Origin: UBA10649 sp963842725
GTDB lineage: Bacteria > Actinomycetota > Actinomycetes > S36-B12
NCBI GenBank assembly: GCA_963842725.1
Contig: CAWJHN010000004.1
Coordinates: 1-64,000 of the forward strand
Length of the DNA: 64,000 nt
Reading direction: 5' to 3'
Shown here piece by piece: positions 36,474 through 45,692 of this stretch. A program made the translations under genes and the position numbers. Below the pieces are notes generated by a model, which worked only from the letters and a program-made list of their open reading frames with translations, was not told the origin of the DNA and made no database searches. The stretch's first letter is position 1, and each line of letters starts with the position of its first letter.

Positions 36474-37159
36474 CGAACTCGTTGGCCAACTCCAGCTGGG
36501 TCGACGTGCCCGAGCGGCCCGTCGTCCTCATCCCGCTGGGGTCCACCGAGCAGCACGGACCCCACCTGCCGTTCTCCAGCGACACCCTCATCGCGCAGGC
36601 GGTTGCCCGCGCCGCTGCCGAGGATTATCGCGATGCTACGGGCTGCCAGCGTTGCTCGTGGCCCCATCGGTCGCCTATGGGGCCAGCGGTGAGCACCAGG
36701 GCTTCCCCGGCACGATCTCCATCGGGCACGAGGCGCTGCGCAGCGTGCTCGTCGAGACTGGTCCGCTCCTTGTCGACGTGGTCGGGGCGGATCGTGTTCG
36801 TCAATGGGCACGGCGGCAACGTCCCGACCCTGACGGCCGTGGTCGACCAGATGCGCTACGAGCAGCACGACGTCTCGACCGTGATGTGCGCGCTGGAGAC
36901 GGCGACGGATGCGCACGCCGGTTTCGATGAGACGTCCGTCATGCTCCACCTGCACCCCGAACTCGTCGACATGTCCCGGGCCGAGGCCGGCAACACCACG
37001 CCCCTTGACGAACTGCTCCCCGAGCTCATGGCCAAGGGCGTCCGGTCCGTCAGCGCCAATGGGATCCTCGGCGATCCGACGACCGCCACCGCACAGGACG
37101 GTGAGAGGCTGTTCGCGCAGCTCGTGGACCGCGTACGTGAGGAGCTCATGCATGGCTGA
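36470..37159 (+). CDS. mftE: Mycofactocin peptidase MftE (creatininase family), internal frame excursion
   Basis: A metal-dependent peptidase that releases the Val-Tyr-derived core from modified MftA. Metal-ligand motifs: LIPLGSTEQHGPHLP, FVNGHGGNVPTL and TDAHAGFDETSVMLHLHP, then NGILGDPTTATAQDGERLFA. Between about 36629 and 36787 the conserved reading (VAYGASGEHQGFPGTISIG) is one frame away, so two compensating shifts leave the outer frame open to the end. Length 229 residues fits. GTG 36470 overlaps the mftD stop. Confidence 0.85.
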   Translation: MTNSLANSSWVDVPERPVVLIPLGSTEQHGPHLPFSSDTLIAQAVARAAAEDYRDATGCQRCSWPHRSPMGPAVSTRASPARSPSGTRRCAACSSRLVRSLSTWSGRIVFVNGHGGNVPTLTAVVDQMRYEQHDVSTVMCALETATDAHAGFDETSVMLHLHPELVDMSRAEAGNTTPLDELLPELMAKGVRSVSANGILGDPTTATAQDGERLFAQLVDRVREELMHG

Positions 37160-37967
37160 CCCACGCATGTCAGAGGCACGCGTCGCCCTGGTCACCGGAG
37201 CCGCACGCGGCATCGGCGCCGCCACCGTCGACCGCCTCTGCGCCGAGGGATACCGCGTCGTGGCCGTCGACATCGCCGGCACCCACGAGGATGCCGAAGG
37301 CATCGAGTACGAACTATCCACCTGGGCCGATCTGCAGGCCGTCGCCGAGCACCACCCCGACTCGGTGATCCCAGTGGCGGCGGACGTCCGCGATGTGCAG
37401 GCCCTTCAGGCCGCATCAGACCTCGCCGTCGAGCGATGGGGCCGACTCGACGTCGCTGTCGCTGCCGCCGCAGTGATCATCGGCGGGAAGCCACTCTGGG
37501 AGACACCCAGTGAGCATCTCCAGACCCTCTTGGACATCGACCTCGTCGGCGTCTGGAACACCGCCACCGTGGCCGTGCCCCACATGCTGGGCGGCCCCAA
37601 CCCGCAGGGCTGCCGCTTTGTCGCCGTCGCCTCACCCGCCGGCATAAACGGGCTCTTCCGCCTTGCCGGCTACAACGCTGCCAAGCACGCTGTCATCGGG
37701 CTGGTCAAGGGGCTCGCGGCCGACCTCGTCGGCACCGGCGTCACCGCCGTCGCCGTCTCACCCGGATCGACTGACACTCGCATGCTCCAAGCCACCGCAG
37801 ACCTCTACGGACTCGAGAGCGTCGAAGACTTCATTGCCTCCTCACCGATCCGCCGCCTCCTGCATCCCGACGAACTGGCCGCGACCATCGCGTTCTGCTG
37901 CTCCCTGACCGGAGGCGTGCTCAACGGATCCGTGGTCTCCGCCTCCGGCGGATTCACCGGGGGTTAG
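37152..37967 (+). CDS. Mycofactocin-coupled SDR-family oxidoreductase
   Basis: A 271-residue short-chain dehydrogenase. The nucleotide motif TGAARGIGAATVDRL is near residue 16, the active site has VASPAGINGLFRLAGYNAAK (Ser, YxxxK), and the C-terminus is SASGGFTGG. SDRs beside mycofactocin genes keep tightly bound nicotinamide and pass electrons to mycofactocin; this long form with inserts fits that group. ATG 37152 overlaps mftE by 8 bases with GAGGAG seven bases upstream. The sequence is clean again from here on. The alcohol substrate is unknown. Confidence 0.85.
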   Translation: MADPRMSEARVALVTGAARGIGAATVDRLCAEGYRVVAVDIAGTHEDAEGIEYELSTWADLQAVAEHHPDSVIPVAADVRDVQALQAASDLAVERWGRLDVAVAAAAVIIGGKPLWETPSEHLQTLLDIDLVGVWNTATVAVPHMLGGPNPQGCRFVAVASPAGINGLFRLAGYNAAKHAVIGLVKGLAADLVGTGVTAVAVSPGSTDTRMLQATADLYGLESVEDFIASSPIRRLLHPDELAATIAFCCSLTGGVLNGSVVSASGGFTGG

Positions 37968-38632
37968 GTCCCACCAGCCAGTCTCGCGGATGGCGTGTCG
38001 GAACGGCGGAGGCGACCGCTGGTCGACATGGACTTACCGAGTCTGCGTTGAACCGTGAGGCGTTGCAGCAGTGAGTCAAGCAAAGGCGGCTGACCTCACT
38101 CCCGGGCCTTACATGGCCCGTTACCTGTTGGCGGCCCCAATTGGGCTCCTGGCTTCTGGTCCCGGCATGCCTCCTTGGCCCACGTGGTCTGTGAAAGTCA
38201 ACTTCGTAGCCATCGCGGTGATCGCGGCACCGAGACGGCCACGACGGTCAGGAGCGTCGCCTCGAACGCGGAGTCGAACGCCATCCGGGTTCCGGCGTTC
38301 GCGAAGGACGGGCTGCGCGTCCATGCCTGGTGCTTACCGCCAACCGTGCCCGCCGAAGTGAACCTTGGCCCCCCGGGACCCGCGCCAGGTTCTGTAATCG
38401 TTCTTTCACATCCGCTGGGCGGATCAAGGCCGACCCCGGCACTGAGGCTTCTAGCCCGAGCACCAGGACGATGACCACTCCTCATGAGACGAGGTCCCAG
38501 TCAAACCTCGTAAGCCGGGCTACGCAGTGGCCATCTGACGGTTCCCTCAACTGCGACGCACCTGCGACATGACTCGTTTCGGAATCCCCAATCGCTGTGA
38601 CACAGTGAAGGAAGCCCACGAGAGGACTTCCC
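37968..38632. other. Intergenic region, nothing recognised
   Basis: About 665 bases after the mycofactocin-coupled dehydrogenase. Frames here are short with no family motif; no tRNA, repeat or strong hairpin was found. The last part must hold the promoter of the secreted Vgb-like gene (ribosome site GAGAGGA before 38633). Confidence 0.4.
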
Positions 38633-40300
38633 ATGCTCGGCATTCGCCGGACTCCCACAACGCAGGCCCTGGCCGTTCCCGTCCTGCTCATGGCCCTCAT
38701 GGTTTCGACCCTGGTCGGCGCGCCTGCTGCTAGCGCGGCGACCGGCGATGCCAAGGGGTACCCACTTCCGGCCAGCGCCGACGGCCCATCAGCCATCGTG
38801 AGCACCAGTTCGAGCGATCTGTGGGTGACCCTGACCACATCGGGATCGCTCGCAAGTATCACCACGGCGGGCGCGGTGACGTCTCACCCCGTCGCCGGGC
38901 TGGCGGCGAATGCAGCCCCCGCGGGTATCGCGCAGGACGCGACCGGCCTCATCTGGTTCACCGAGAGGGTCGGGAACGCCGTGTCGTCGGTCAGCAACAC
39001 CGGAACGGGCCTGCAACGCGTGCCCCTGCCCGGCGCCGGATCGGAGCCCACCGCGATCACGGCCGGGCCGGATGGCAACCTGTGGTTCACCGAGAGTGCG
39101 GGCGATCGCATCGGTCGCGTCACGCCCAAGGGTGTGCTGACGGAGTTCGACCTCGCGAACGGGGCAGCACCGAGCGCCATCACGGCCGGCCCCGATGGCA
39201 ACGTGTGGTTCACAATGAACGGCACCAACGCGATCGGCCGCATCACCCCGAGCGGGTCGATAACGACGTTCCCGTTGGCCGGGACGGCCGCCGGCCTGCG
39301 CGGAATCACGGCTGGGCCGGACGGCAACCTGTGGTTCACCCAGTCCACGGCAAACCGGATCGGCCGGATCAGCCCGTCGGGTGCGCTGGCCGAGTTCGCC
39401 GTCCCAACCCCTGCAGGGGCTCCGTGGGGCATAGGCGGTGGGCCTGACGGAAACGTGTGGTTCACGCAGGCGACCGGCGGACGGGTCGGACGCGTAACGC
39501 CGAGCGGCACGATCACCGAGTTCCCGTTGCCCTCGACGTCGGGGCGGCCCGTGGCACTCGCAGCTGGAGCCGACGGCAACATGTGGGTCGTCGAGCAGCA
39601 GGCCGACCGGATAAGCCGACTTCTCACCGGCGTAACGCCGGTTGTCAAGGCAGCGCCCGCCATCACCGGGACGAGCACGACTGTCGGTTCTGTCCTCACC
39701 GCGACGACGGGCGCATGGTCCTACCAGCCGACCGTCTACGCCTACCAGTGGCAGCGCTGCGCGGCTGCCACGGCGGCCTCGTGCGCGGACATCGCCGGTG
39801 CCTCTGCCAGCAGCTGGACCGTCACGGCGGCAGACGCCGGCACCTGGCTGCGCGTGCTCGTGCGGGCCACCAACGTTAACGGACCCTCGGCCCAGTCGTC
39901 GGCCAGTGTGCTGAGCCAGATGGGACAGAAGCCAATCCCACCGGCGATCGTCGGAGGGGCCTCGGTCGTCGTCGCCCCGGGAGTCACGGCCAACTTCAGG
40001 GCGGTCAGCCGGACCAAGCGGAAGGTCCTGCGCTCCTACCGGGTGCGGTTCAACGAGGCTGGCGTGCGCGGGAAGGTGCGCATGACGCTGGTGTCCTCGT
40101 CCGGCGTCGAGGTTCTCGTCATTGCGAAGGGCAAGTGGACGACCACGCTCGGGCCTGTGTCGCAGTCCAAGAAGTGGCGCCGGATCCCAACGCGGGTCCC
40201 GCGGGGCGTGTACACCGTCAGGGCGGTCTTCACGCCACATCCCGCGCAGGCGTCCATCTACGCCGTGGCGACACTCAATCGGACGCTGGTCGTGCGCTAG
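38633..40300 (+). CDS. Secreted Vgb-like beta-propeller with Ig-like C-terminal modules
   Basis: A 555-residue exported protein. The signal peptide ends near GAPAASAAT (residue 36). Then come about seven repeats of the type ITAGPDGNLWFTES.GDRIGRV, as in virginiamycin-B lyase beta-propellers. From about residue 345 there is a module AAPAITGTSTTVGSVLTATT with TYQWQRC-like strands, then an FNEAGVRGKVRMTLVSSSG domain. The paired His-Glu-His active site of true lyases is not apparent: the last blade has MWVVEQQADRI with no His. A role in binding or scaffolding outside the cell is more likely than antibiotic inactivation. Confidence 0.75.
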   Translation: MLGIRRTPTTQALAVPVLLMALMVSTLVGAPAASAATGDAKGYPLPASADGPSAIVSTSSSDLWVTLTTSGSLASITTAGAVTSHPVAGLAANAAPAGIAQDATGLIWFTERVGNAVSSVSNTGTGLQRVPLPGAGSEPTAITAGPDGNLWFTESAGDRIGRVTPKGVLTEFDLANGAAPSAITAGPDGNVWFTMNGTNAIGRITPSGSITTFPLAGTAAGLRGITAGPDGNLWFTQSTANRIGRISPSGALAEFAVPTPAGAPWGIGGGPDGNVWFTQATGGRVGRVTPSGTITEFPLPSTSGRPVALAAGADGNMWVVEQQADRISRLLTGVTPVVKAAPAITGTSTTVGSVLTATTGAWSYQPTVYAYQWQRCAAATAASCADIAGASASSWTVTAADAGTWLRVLVRATNVNGPSAQSSASVLSQMGQKPIPPAIVGGASVVVAPGVTANFRAVSRTKRKVLRSYRVRFNEAGVRGKVRMTLVSSSGVEVLVIAKGKWTTTLGPVSQSKKWRRIPTRVPRGVYTVRAVFTPHPAQASIYAVATLNRTLVVR

Positions 40301-40324
40301 CGAGGTGCCCCGTCACGTCGTCGC

Positions 40325-40600
40325 CTAGATCCGCGAAGGTCCATCGACGATGCCGTCCCGGATGCGGTCGATCAAGCGCACGATGCGGTGCTTGTCGTGG
40401 ATGTTGTCAGCGTGGAGGCAACATCTCCTTGGCACGGACCAGTTGGTGCCCGTAGGCCCGCGTGCGGCGCTGGCAGGCGTAGCAGCCGCACGACTCGTCG
40501 ATCGAGCCGAAGTCGCGTCGGTAGCTCCCGTTGGTCAGGGGGAACCTGCGGTGGGCGTGGCATGCGGTCCCGATACCGGCGTTGCCTGACGCCGCCACGC
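40325..40600 (-). pseudogene. tgt: C-terminal remnant of tRNA-guanine transglycosylase
   Basis: Leftward sequence RRFPLTNGSYRRDFGSIDES then CGCYACQRRTRAYGHQLVRA shows the Tgt zinc motif CxCxxC and its flanks. After a one-base shift near 40410 it continues LHADNIHDKHRIVRLIDRI with the zinc His, and stops at 40325. The N-terminal three quarters, with the catalytic Asp and queuine pocket, are absent. The next 370 bases to 40968 show nothing I recognise. A true gene fragment. Confidence 0.65.
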
Positions 40601-40968
40601 AGAGAGCGGGTCCAAGGGCGGAACGTGATCTCCAGAGGCCGACATCCAACCCCAACTTCGGTGACCTGAGTGTGTTTCCATGGGTCTGCCGAGGGCGAAG
40701 AAGGCCGATGGCCCCTCAACACTGAGCAGGCAGGCCGGACCGGGCGCGCGGTTGGCGAGCGGGTGGGACCCGCGGCCGGAAGTCAATCGGTCCAGGTGTG
40801 GTCGCGCCACTTGGGGGTGCGCGAGTCAGCCCCGAGCGCCCGCGATCCCTGCAGGTCCATCGTGAGTCGAGTCCACAGCAGGGTGCGCTCCTCGCTGCCA
40901 AGCGTCGCTGGCGATGCCCTCGAAAGTGACGTCCGTCGATTCGACGTCTCCTCGCGAGCAGCCGGGCT

Positions 40969-43900
40969 TCAATGACGGTAGGTGTGGTCCAGGAGCCCGG
41001 TGATCTGCTCGGGAGGCACAGCCGGGGAGTACAGGTAGCCCTGCGCGGACGGACAGCCCATCTCGCGCAGGTGGGCTGCCTGCTGGGGCTGGAAGACGCC
41101 TTCGGCGGTGACGGCGATGTCGAGGGTCCTGGCCAGGGCGATGATGCCCGCGACGAGTCGATGGTCGTGCCCGGGGTCCGTCGCGTCGGTGATGAAGCTC
41201 CGGTCGATCTTCAACACGTCGACCGGGTAGGCGCGGAGGTTGGCCAAGGAGGCATAGCCGGTCCCGAAGTCGTCGATGGCGATGCCGATTCCGCGGTCAT
41301 GGATGCCGTCCAGGTTGTCGCGGGCGGTGACCGTCTCTCGCAGCAGTGTGGTCTCGGTGATCTCCACGCACAGACGCGTGGGGTTCGCCCCGCTCGCGGC
41401 CAGGGCGTAGTCGAGTGCGGGGAGGAGGCCGGCCTCGGAGATCTGCAGGGCCGACAGGTTGACTCGCATCGTGATCAGGCGGTCAGGCCTGGCGGTGGCC
41501 CAGGCGGCGGCCTGGGTGCAGGCCTGACGCAGGACCCAGTTGCCGATGTCCAGGATCAGCCCCGTGTCCTCAGCGACCTCGATGAACCGATCGGCGGTCC
41601 AGGTCTGCCCGTCGGGGTGGTGCCAGCGCAACAGCGCTTCAACCGCGATTACCGATCCGGTCGCGAGTTCGACCTCGGGCTGGTACCACATCGCGAGTTG
41701 TCCTCGTTCCAGTGCATGCCTCAGGTCGGCCTCGATCGCCAGCCGAGCACTGACGGCCGTACGCAGGTCCTCGTTGAACATCGACACCCGGTCCCGGCCG
41801 GCCGCCTTCGCCGCGTACATCGCGGTGTCGGCCTCGCGCAGCAGGTCGCCTGCGCCGGCGGCTCCGGTCGCGATTGCCACCCCCACGCTCGCCGTCGCGA
41901 ACACTTCGCGGCTACCGATCGTGAACGGGGCCCGAAACTCCTTCGCCAGCCGCTCGGCCGCCCGCACGGCCTCTGTTGGTTCTGCCAGGTCACGCATCAC
42001 GACCACGAACTCATCCCCACCCAGCCGGGCAACCATGTCGCCAGCCCGCGCGATCGTCCCGAGGCGGGCCGCGCCGGCGACCAGCAGGGTATCGCCGGCA
42101 GCATGCCCCAGCGTGTCGTTGACCTCCTTGAATCGGTCGAGGTCCATCATCAGGACCGCCACCGATCGACCCGAACGACGGCCTGCACTAATGGCGCGCG
42201 TGAGCTCTTCCAGCAGCGCCACCCGGTTCGCCAGCCCCGTCAAGGGGTCATGAGAGGCGAGTGCCTGCAACCTGTCACTGGCGATCTTGCGGTCGGTGAT
42301 ATCCAGCGCGACTCCGTGGATTCCGATGATCGTCCCGCTCGTGTCCTGCACGGCTTCTCCGCGCGCCAGCATCCACCCGTGCGAGCTGTCTGGCCGGACC
42401 ATCTCCAGTTCCAGCTCGTAGGGAACGCCAGTCTGCTGGGTGATGGCCAACGCCGAACTCAGCTCCTGCCAGCTGGCGGGGGTGAACAGACGACTGTGCT
42501 GGGTGTAGTCCGGCACTGGGCCTGACGGGTCAAGACCCTGCATCACAAACAGCTCCTCGGACCACGTCACGTGATTCGACGCGTTGTCCAACGTCCAACT
42601 GCCGACGTGCGCGATGCGTTGCGCCTGCTCCAACTGCGCCTGGCTTGCTCTCAGTTCGGCATCCATGCGTTTGCGGTCGGTGATGTCCCGACTGGTCTCG
42701 ATGACGTGGGTGACGGACCCGGCGGCGTCCACCTCGGGCGTGACCTTCGTTTCGTACCAGCGGTGCCCTTCCGCATCGTCGATCTCGAACTCGAACGTGA
42801 CCGGGACGCTGGTCTCGAAGACTTGACGGTTGTACGCATCCCACGTCGTCGCGGCTTGGCCGTAACCCATGTCCGCGAACGTCTTCCCAACCCATTGGTC
42901 GAGTGGGATACCGGAGTTCAGCGCGACCTGGTGGTTCACGTATTCGATGCGCCCGTCCGGGCCGAACCGGATCACGGCGTCACTCGAGGAGTCGAGCACG
43001 GCGCGCAACAGCCCTTCGCTGGCGGCCAGGCGCTCGGCATCGGCGTGCTGCTGGCCGATGTCCTCGTGAGTACCCGTCATCCGCAATGGCCGGCCGTCCG
43101 GGGTCCACTCCACGATCCTGCCTCGGGAGTGGACCCACACCCAGTGACCGTCGCGGTGACGCATCCTGCACTCGGTGTCGTAGAACGGTGTCTGGCCGTT
43201 TACGTGTTCGTCCATCAATGCATCAGCGGCCGCAAGATCGTCGGGATGGAGCAGTCGGATCCATGTGGTGTAGTTGACCGGCGCCAGATCCTCGAGCCGG
43301 TAGCCCACGATCTCCGCCCACCGCTCGTCGAAGACCGTCTCCCCGGTTTGGATGTTCCAGTCCCACAGCCCCAGTCGGGACGCCGCCAGCACCAACGCCA
43401 GCCGCTGGGTCTGCGTGGCCAACCTCTCCTCGGCGTGCCTGCGGGCTGTGACGTCGCGGGCCGCCGCGAAGACTCCAAGGACGTCACCGTGAGCGCTGCG
43501 GTAGACGGTGGCGTTGAAGAGCACGTCAGTCACGGTGCCGTCGGTGTTCCTGATCGCGAGTGGGTAGTCGGTAACGGCCCCCCGCGTGAACGTCAACGTG
43601 TAGCCGGTTCGGGCTTGGTCAGGGTCGGTGAAGTAGATGGCGAAGTCGCTGCCGATCAGACGACTGCCGCCGGACTCCCGTCACCCGTTCGGTGGCCGCG
43701 TTGACGTCCGTGATGACGCCGTCGGCGCTGATCGTCACCAGTGGGTCAAGACTCGCCTCGATCAGGCTCCGCGCATACTCGGACGCTCGGGCCACCTCCT
43801 CCTGCGCGCGGGTTCGCTCCTCGACGTCGACGATGATTGACAACAACAGCGGCCGGCCGTCGCCGACAGGGGAGGAATGGACGTCGACCCTGCGGATCTC

Positions 43901-44239
43901 GCCGCTCGCCAGCCGGTGGGGGAACACGAAGTGCCCATCGACGCCAGTCGACGCCTGCGACATGAGTTCGGCCACCTCGCTTGGGGGCATCGTGTTGATC
44001 TGCGTGATCAGCATCGACCGCAGGTCGTCCAGGCCGTAGCCGTAGAACCTGGCCGCCGCGGGATTGGCGTCGACGATCCGCCCCGTCTTCGGGTCGATGA
44101 GCAGCATGACGGCTCCGTGGCCCAAGAACATGGCCTCGAAGTGGTGACCGCCGGGGATCGAAGTCGCGGCCGCATCTCGCCGATCCGCTCCGTTTCCGGG
44201 TCCCGGATGACAGGGTTGAGGATCGCGAGCTTCGGACAT
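40969..44239 (-). CDS. Multi-PAS diguanylate cyclase/phosphodiesterase, one frameshift
   Basis: A c-di-GMP enzyme of about 1089 residues. Five PAS sensor domains in order include GRIVDANPAAARFYGYGLDD, GVITDVNAATERVTG, LGLWDWNIQTGETVFD, DGRIEYVNHQVALNSGIPL and VGSWTLDNASNHVTWSEELF. Then a GGDEF domain with an intact RLGGDEFVVVM site and an EAL domain with AVEALLRWHHP and IDDFGTGYASLANL. No transmembrane segment, so it is a cytosolic sensor. A one-base insertion near 43662 splits PAS2; removing it gives an exact reading frame. Start ATG 44239 has GAGG upstream; ATG 44251 is possible. Confidence 0.88.
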
Positions 44240-44442
44240 CTCGGCCCTCATTCCGGCGCATGGCGATGTGTACGGCAGCTTTTCGAAGCGTAGACCCGGA
44301 ATTCCACGAAGGCGCACGCTGTGGGCCGAGCGGGGAGGCCCCCTGATCATGGGTGCGACGACGGCCTCCGGGCAGTAGCTGCAGAGACAGTCCAGTGGCT
44401 GGAGTGAAGGGGCGACACGGAACCGAGGTGTCATCTCGTCCG

Positions 44443-44539
44443 CGGACCTGGAAACCCAGGCGCTTGCCGACGGTTGGCGGGTTTGCCTCACCTGGACGAC
44501 GACCGGTCCGGCCATGTGGAGATCGTCGACTACTGGTGA
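44443..44539 (+). pseudogene. higB: HigB toxin C-terminal remnant
   Basis: In one frame LETQALADGWRVCLTW and, one base shifted, HVEIVDYW before TGA 44537-44539 match the end of HigB-type mRNA interferases (WRVCFRW..., DVEIVDYH). The N-terminal half is missing. It is followed 11 bases later by the antitoxin-like fragment in the usual higB-higA order. Confidence 0.55.
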
Positions 44540-44550
44540 CGCGGAGGGAG

Positions 44551-44772
44551 ATGGTGATGGCGAGCAAGGCGAAGGCGGCCGTGCTGGACCCGGTAACCCT
44601 GGGGGAGTCGCTTCGGGAGGAGTTCCTGGTGCCGATGGACTTGTCCCGCAACCGGCTGGCCGAGGAGATCGGTGTTCCGCCGCAGCGCATCGGCACCCGC
44701 TGTCGTCCCTGGTGCAACACCATTCTTCGAGCAGGTCGGCATGGTGCGGCGGGCTCCCGCCGCACGGTGTAG
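44551..44772 (+). pseudogene. higA: HigA-like XRE antitoxin, truncated
   Basis: ATG 44551 (after GGAGGGAG) opens 73 residues containing LGESLREEFLVPMDLSRNRL and AEEIGVPPQRI, the N-terminal half of the HigA/VapI helix-turn-helix. After PPQRI the sequence departs from the family and becomes Arg/Cys-rich until the stop at 44772. The recognition helix and C-terminal half are gone. With the higB scrap it marks a decayed toxin-antitoxin pair. Confidence 0.6.
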
Positions 44773-44834
44773 CGGGCAGCAGTGTGGTGTCGTCTCTCGG
44801 AACGTCCGCTTTCAGGGGGTGGGTGCCGCCCGCC

Positions 44835-44840
44835 TACACT
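44835..44840 (+). promoter_or_regulatory. -10 box for a probable leaderless TetR mRNA
   Basis: TACACT lies 6 bases before the GTG at 44847. That spacing puts the transcription start on or next to the GTG, as in leaderless actinobacterial genes, and no ribosome site is present. No clear -35 is seen. Confidence 0.5.
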
Positions 44841-44846
44841 CTCAGC

Positions 44847-45506
44847 GTGGTCAACCCCGGCTCGAACGGCAACCGGCGTGGGCGCCGTTCCCGGGAGGAG
44901 ATCCTCGACGCAGCCGCCCGCGTCATGGCAGCGCGGGGCTACGCCGGCACGTCGATGTCGGTGCTTGTCGACGAGACGGGAATCCCCAAGAGCGCCATCT
45001 ACCATCACTTCGGGTCGAAAGCGGGCTTGCTTGCCGCCGTGATGGAGCGCGGTGCCAGGGGATTCTTCGACGCGATGACCGAGGCGCATCGTGAGCCGCC
45101 CTCCACGGGAACCCCGCGCGATCGTCTCGAGTGGTACTTCCAGCGCACGGGCGAGGTGTGGGTGCATCGAGCCGAGTTCCTCCGGCTCCTGATGCTGCTC
45201 GTTCTCAGCGACGAGGCCGCGGAAGCGCCCGAGGCGATGGAGACAGTCATCACGGTGCGCAATGAGGGCCGTGCCTACCTGGAGCACATGATCAGGTCCT
45301 CGTTCATCGACGAGGGCGAGCAGGTCGCGACCCAGGTCGCGCGGGAACTCGCGTACGTCGGAATGGTCGGGTTCGACGGGGTCTTCATCTCCCTGCAATC
45401 CCGCGACGCCATGCCGGTCGGCAAGCTCATCGACTACCTGGTCGAGGGAATTGCTGCCATCGGCGAGGCGCGGAGCCGCGAGCTTCGGACGGCCAGACGG
45501 CGCTGA
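44847..45506 (+). CDS. TetR-family regulator, likely of the aromatic operon
   Basis: A 219-residue repressor. The N-terminal helix-turn-helix reads REEILDAAARVMAARGYAGT and IPKSAIYHHFGSKAGLLAAV; the rest is a helical ligand-binding domain. The GTG at 44847 is in frame with a longer opening through higA debris, but the domain begins only after this GTG, which has a -10 box just upstream. It lies 186 bases before the monooxygenase gene, in the same direction, and the operator at 45640-45653 lies in that gap, so it probably controls the operon in response to an aromatic or ring-cleavage compound (inference). Confidence 0.88.
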   Translation: MVNPGSNGNRRGRRSREEILDAAARVMAARGYAGTSMSVLVDETGIPKSAIYHHFGSKAGLLAAVMERGARGFFDAMTEAHREPPSTGTPRDRLEWYFQRTGEVWVHRAEFLRLLMLLVLSDEAAEAPEAMETVITVRNEGRAYLEHMIRSSFIDEGEQVATQVARELAYVGMVGFDGVFISLQSRDAMPVGKLIDYLVEGIAAIGEARSRELRTARRR

Positions 45507-45596
45507 GCGCGGTCGGCCCACTGCTCCTGAGTCGGGACCACTCCAGGCGATGGGTTCCCGGAATGCATCGATTCACATCACATCCGCCCAGATCCC

Positions 45597-45653
45597 TTGA
45601 CAAGTGACCTGTCATGCGCCAGCCTCTGCGGAAATGAACGGACCGTTCGGTCC
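45597..45653 (+). promoter_or_regulatory. Promoter region and TetR-type operator of the aromatic operon
   Basis: The perfect palindrome GGACCGTTCGGTCC (45640-45653) is a classic TetR-family site with the CGnnCG core. Upstream, TTGACA (45597-45602) could be a -35 and also begins a TGACA-N7-TGTCA inverted repeat (45598-45614). No good -10 lies 17 bases after it; CATAACT right after the palindrome is an alternative -10. The operator is 39 bases before the first structural gene. Confidence 0.65.
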
Positions 45654-45692
45654 ATAACTTGCAGAGTCCCGGGTCACGAAGGAGCACGAGCC

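Noticed and set aside
38633..40300. Annotation as a streptogramin-resistance lyase
   Set aside because: Propeller repeats match, but the catalytic His residues are not visible and the protein is secreted with extra modules.
40972..42525. Long rightward open frame opposite the GGDEF-EAL gene (about 517 codons)
   Set aside because: It lies wholly antisense to clear GGDEF and EAL domains; its protein is an Arg/Gly/Val-rich shadow with no motif, typical of high-GC third-position bias.
44514..45506. 330-codon frame fusing antitoxin debris to the TetR protein
   Set aside because: The TetR domain begins only after GTG 44847, which has its own -10 box; the upstream part is out of frame with the HigA reading.
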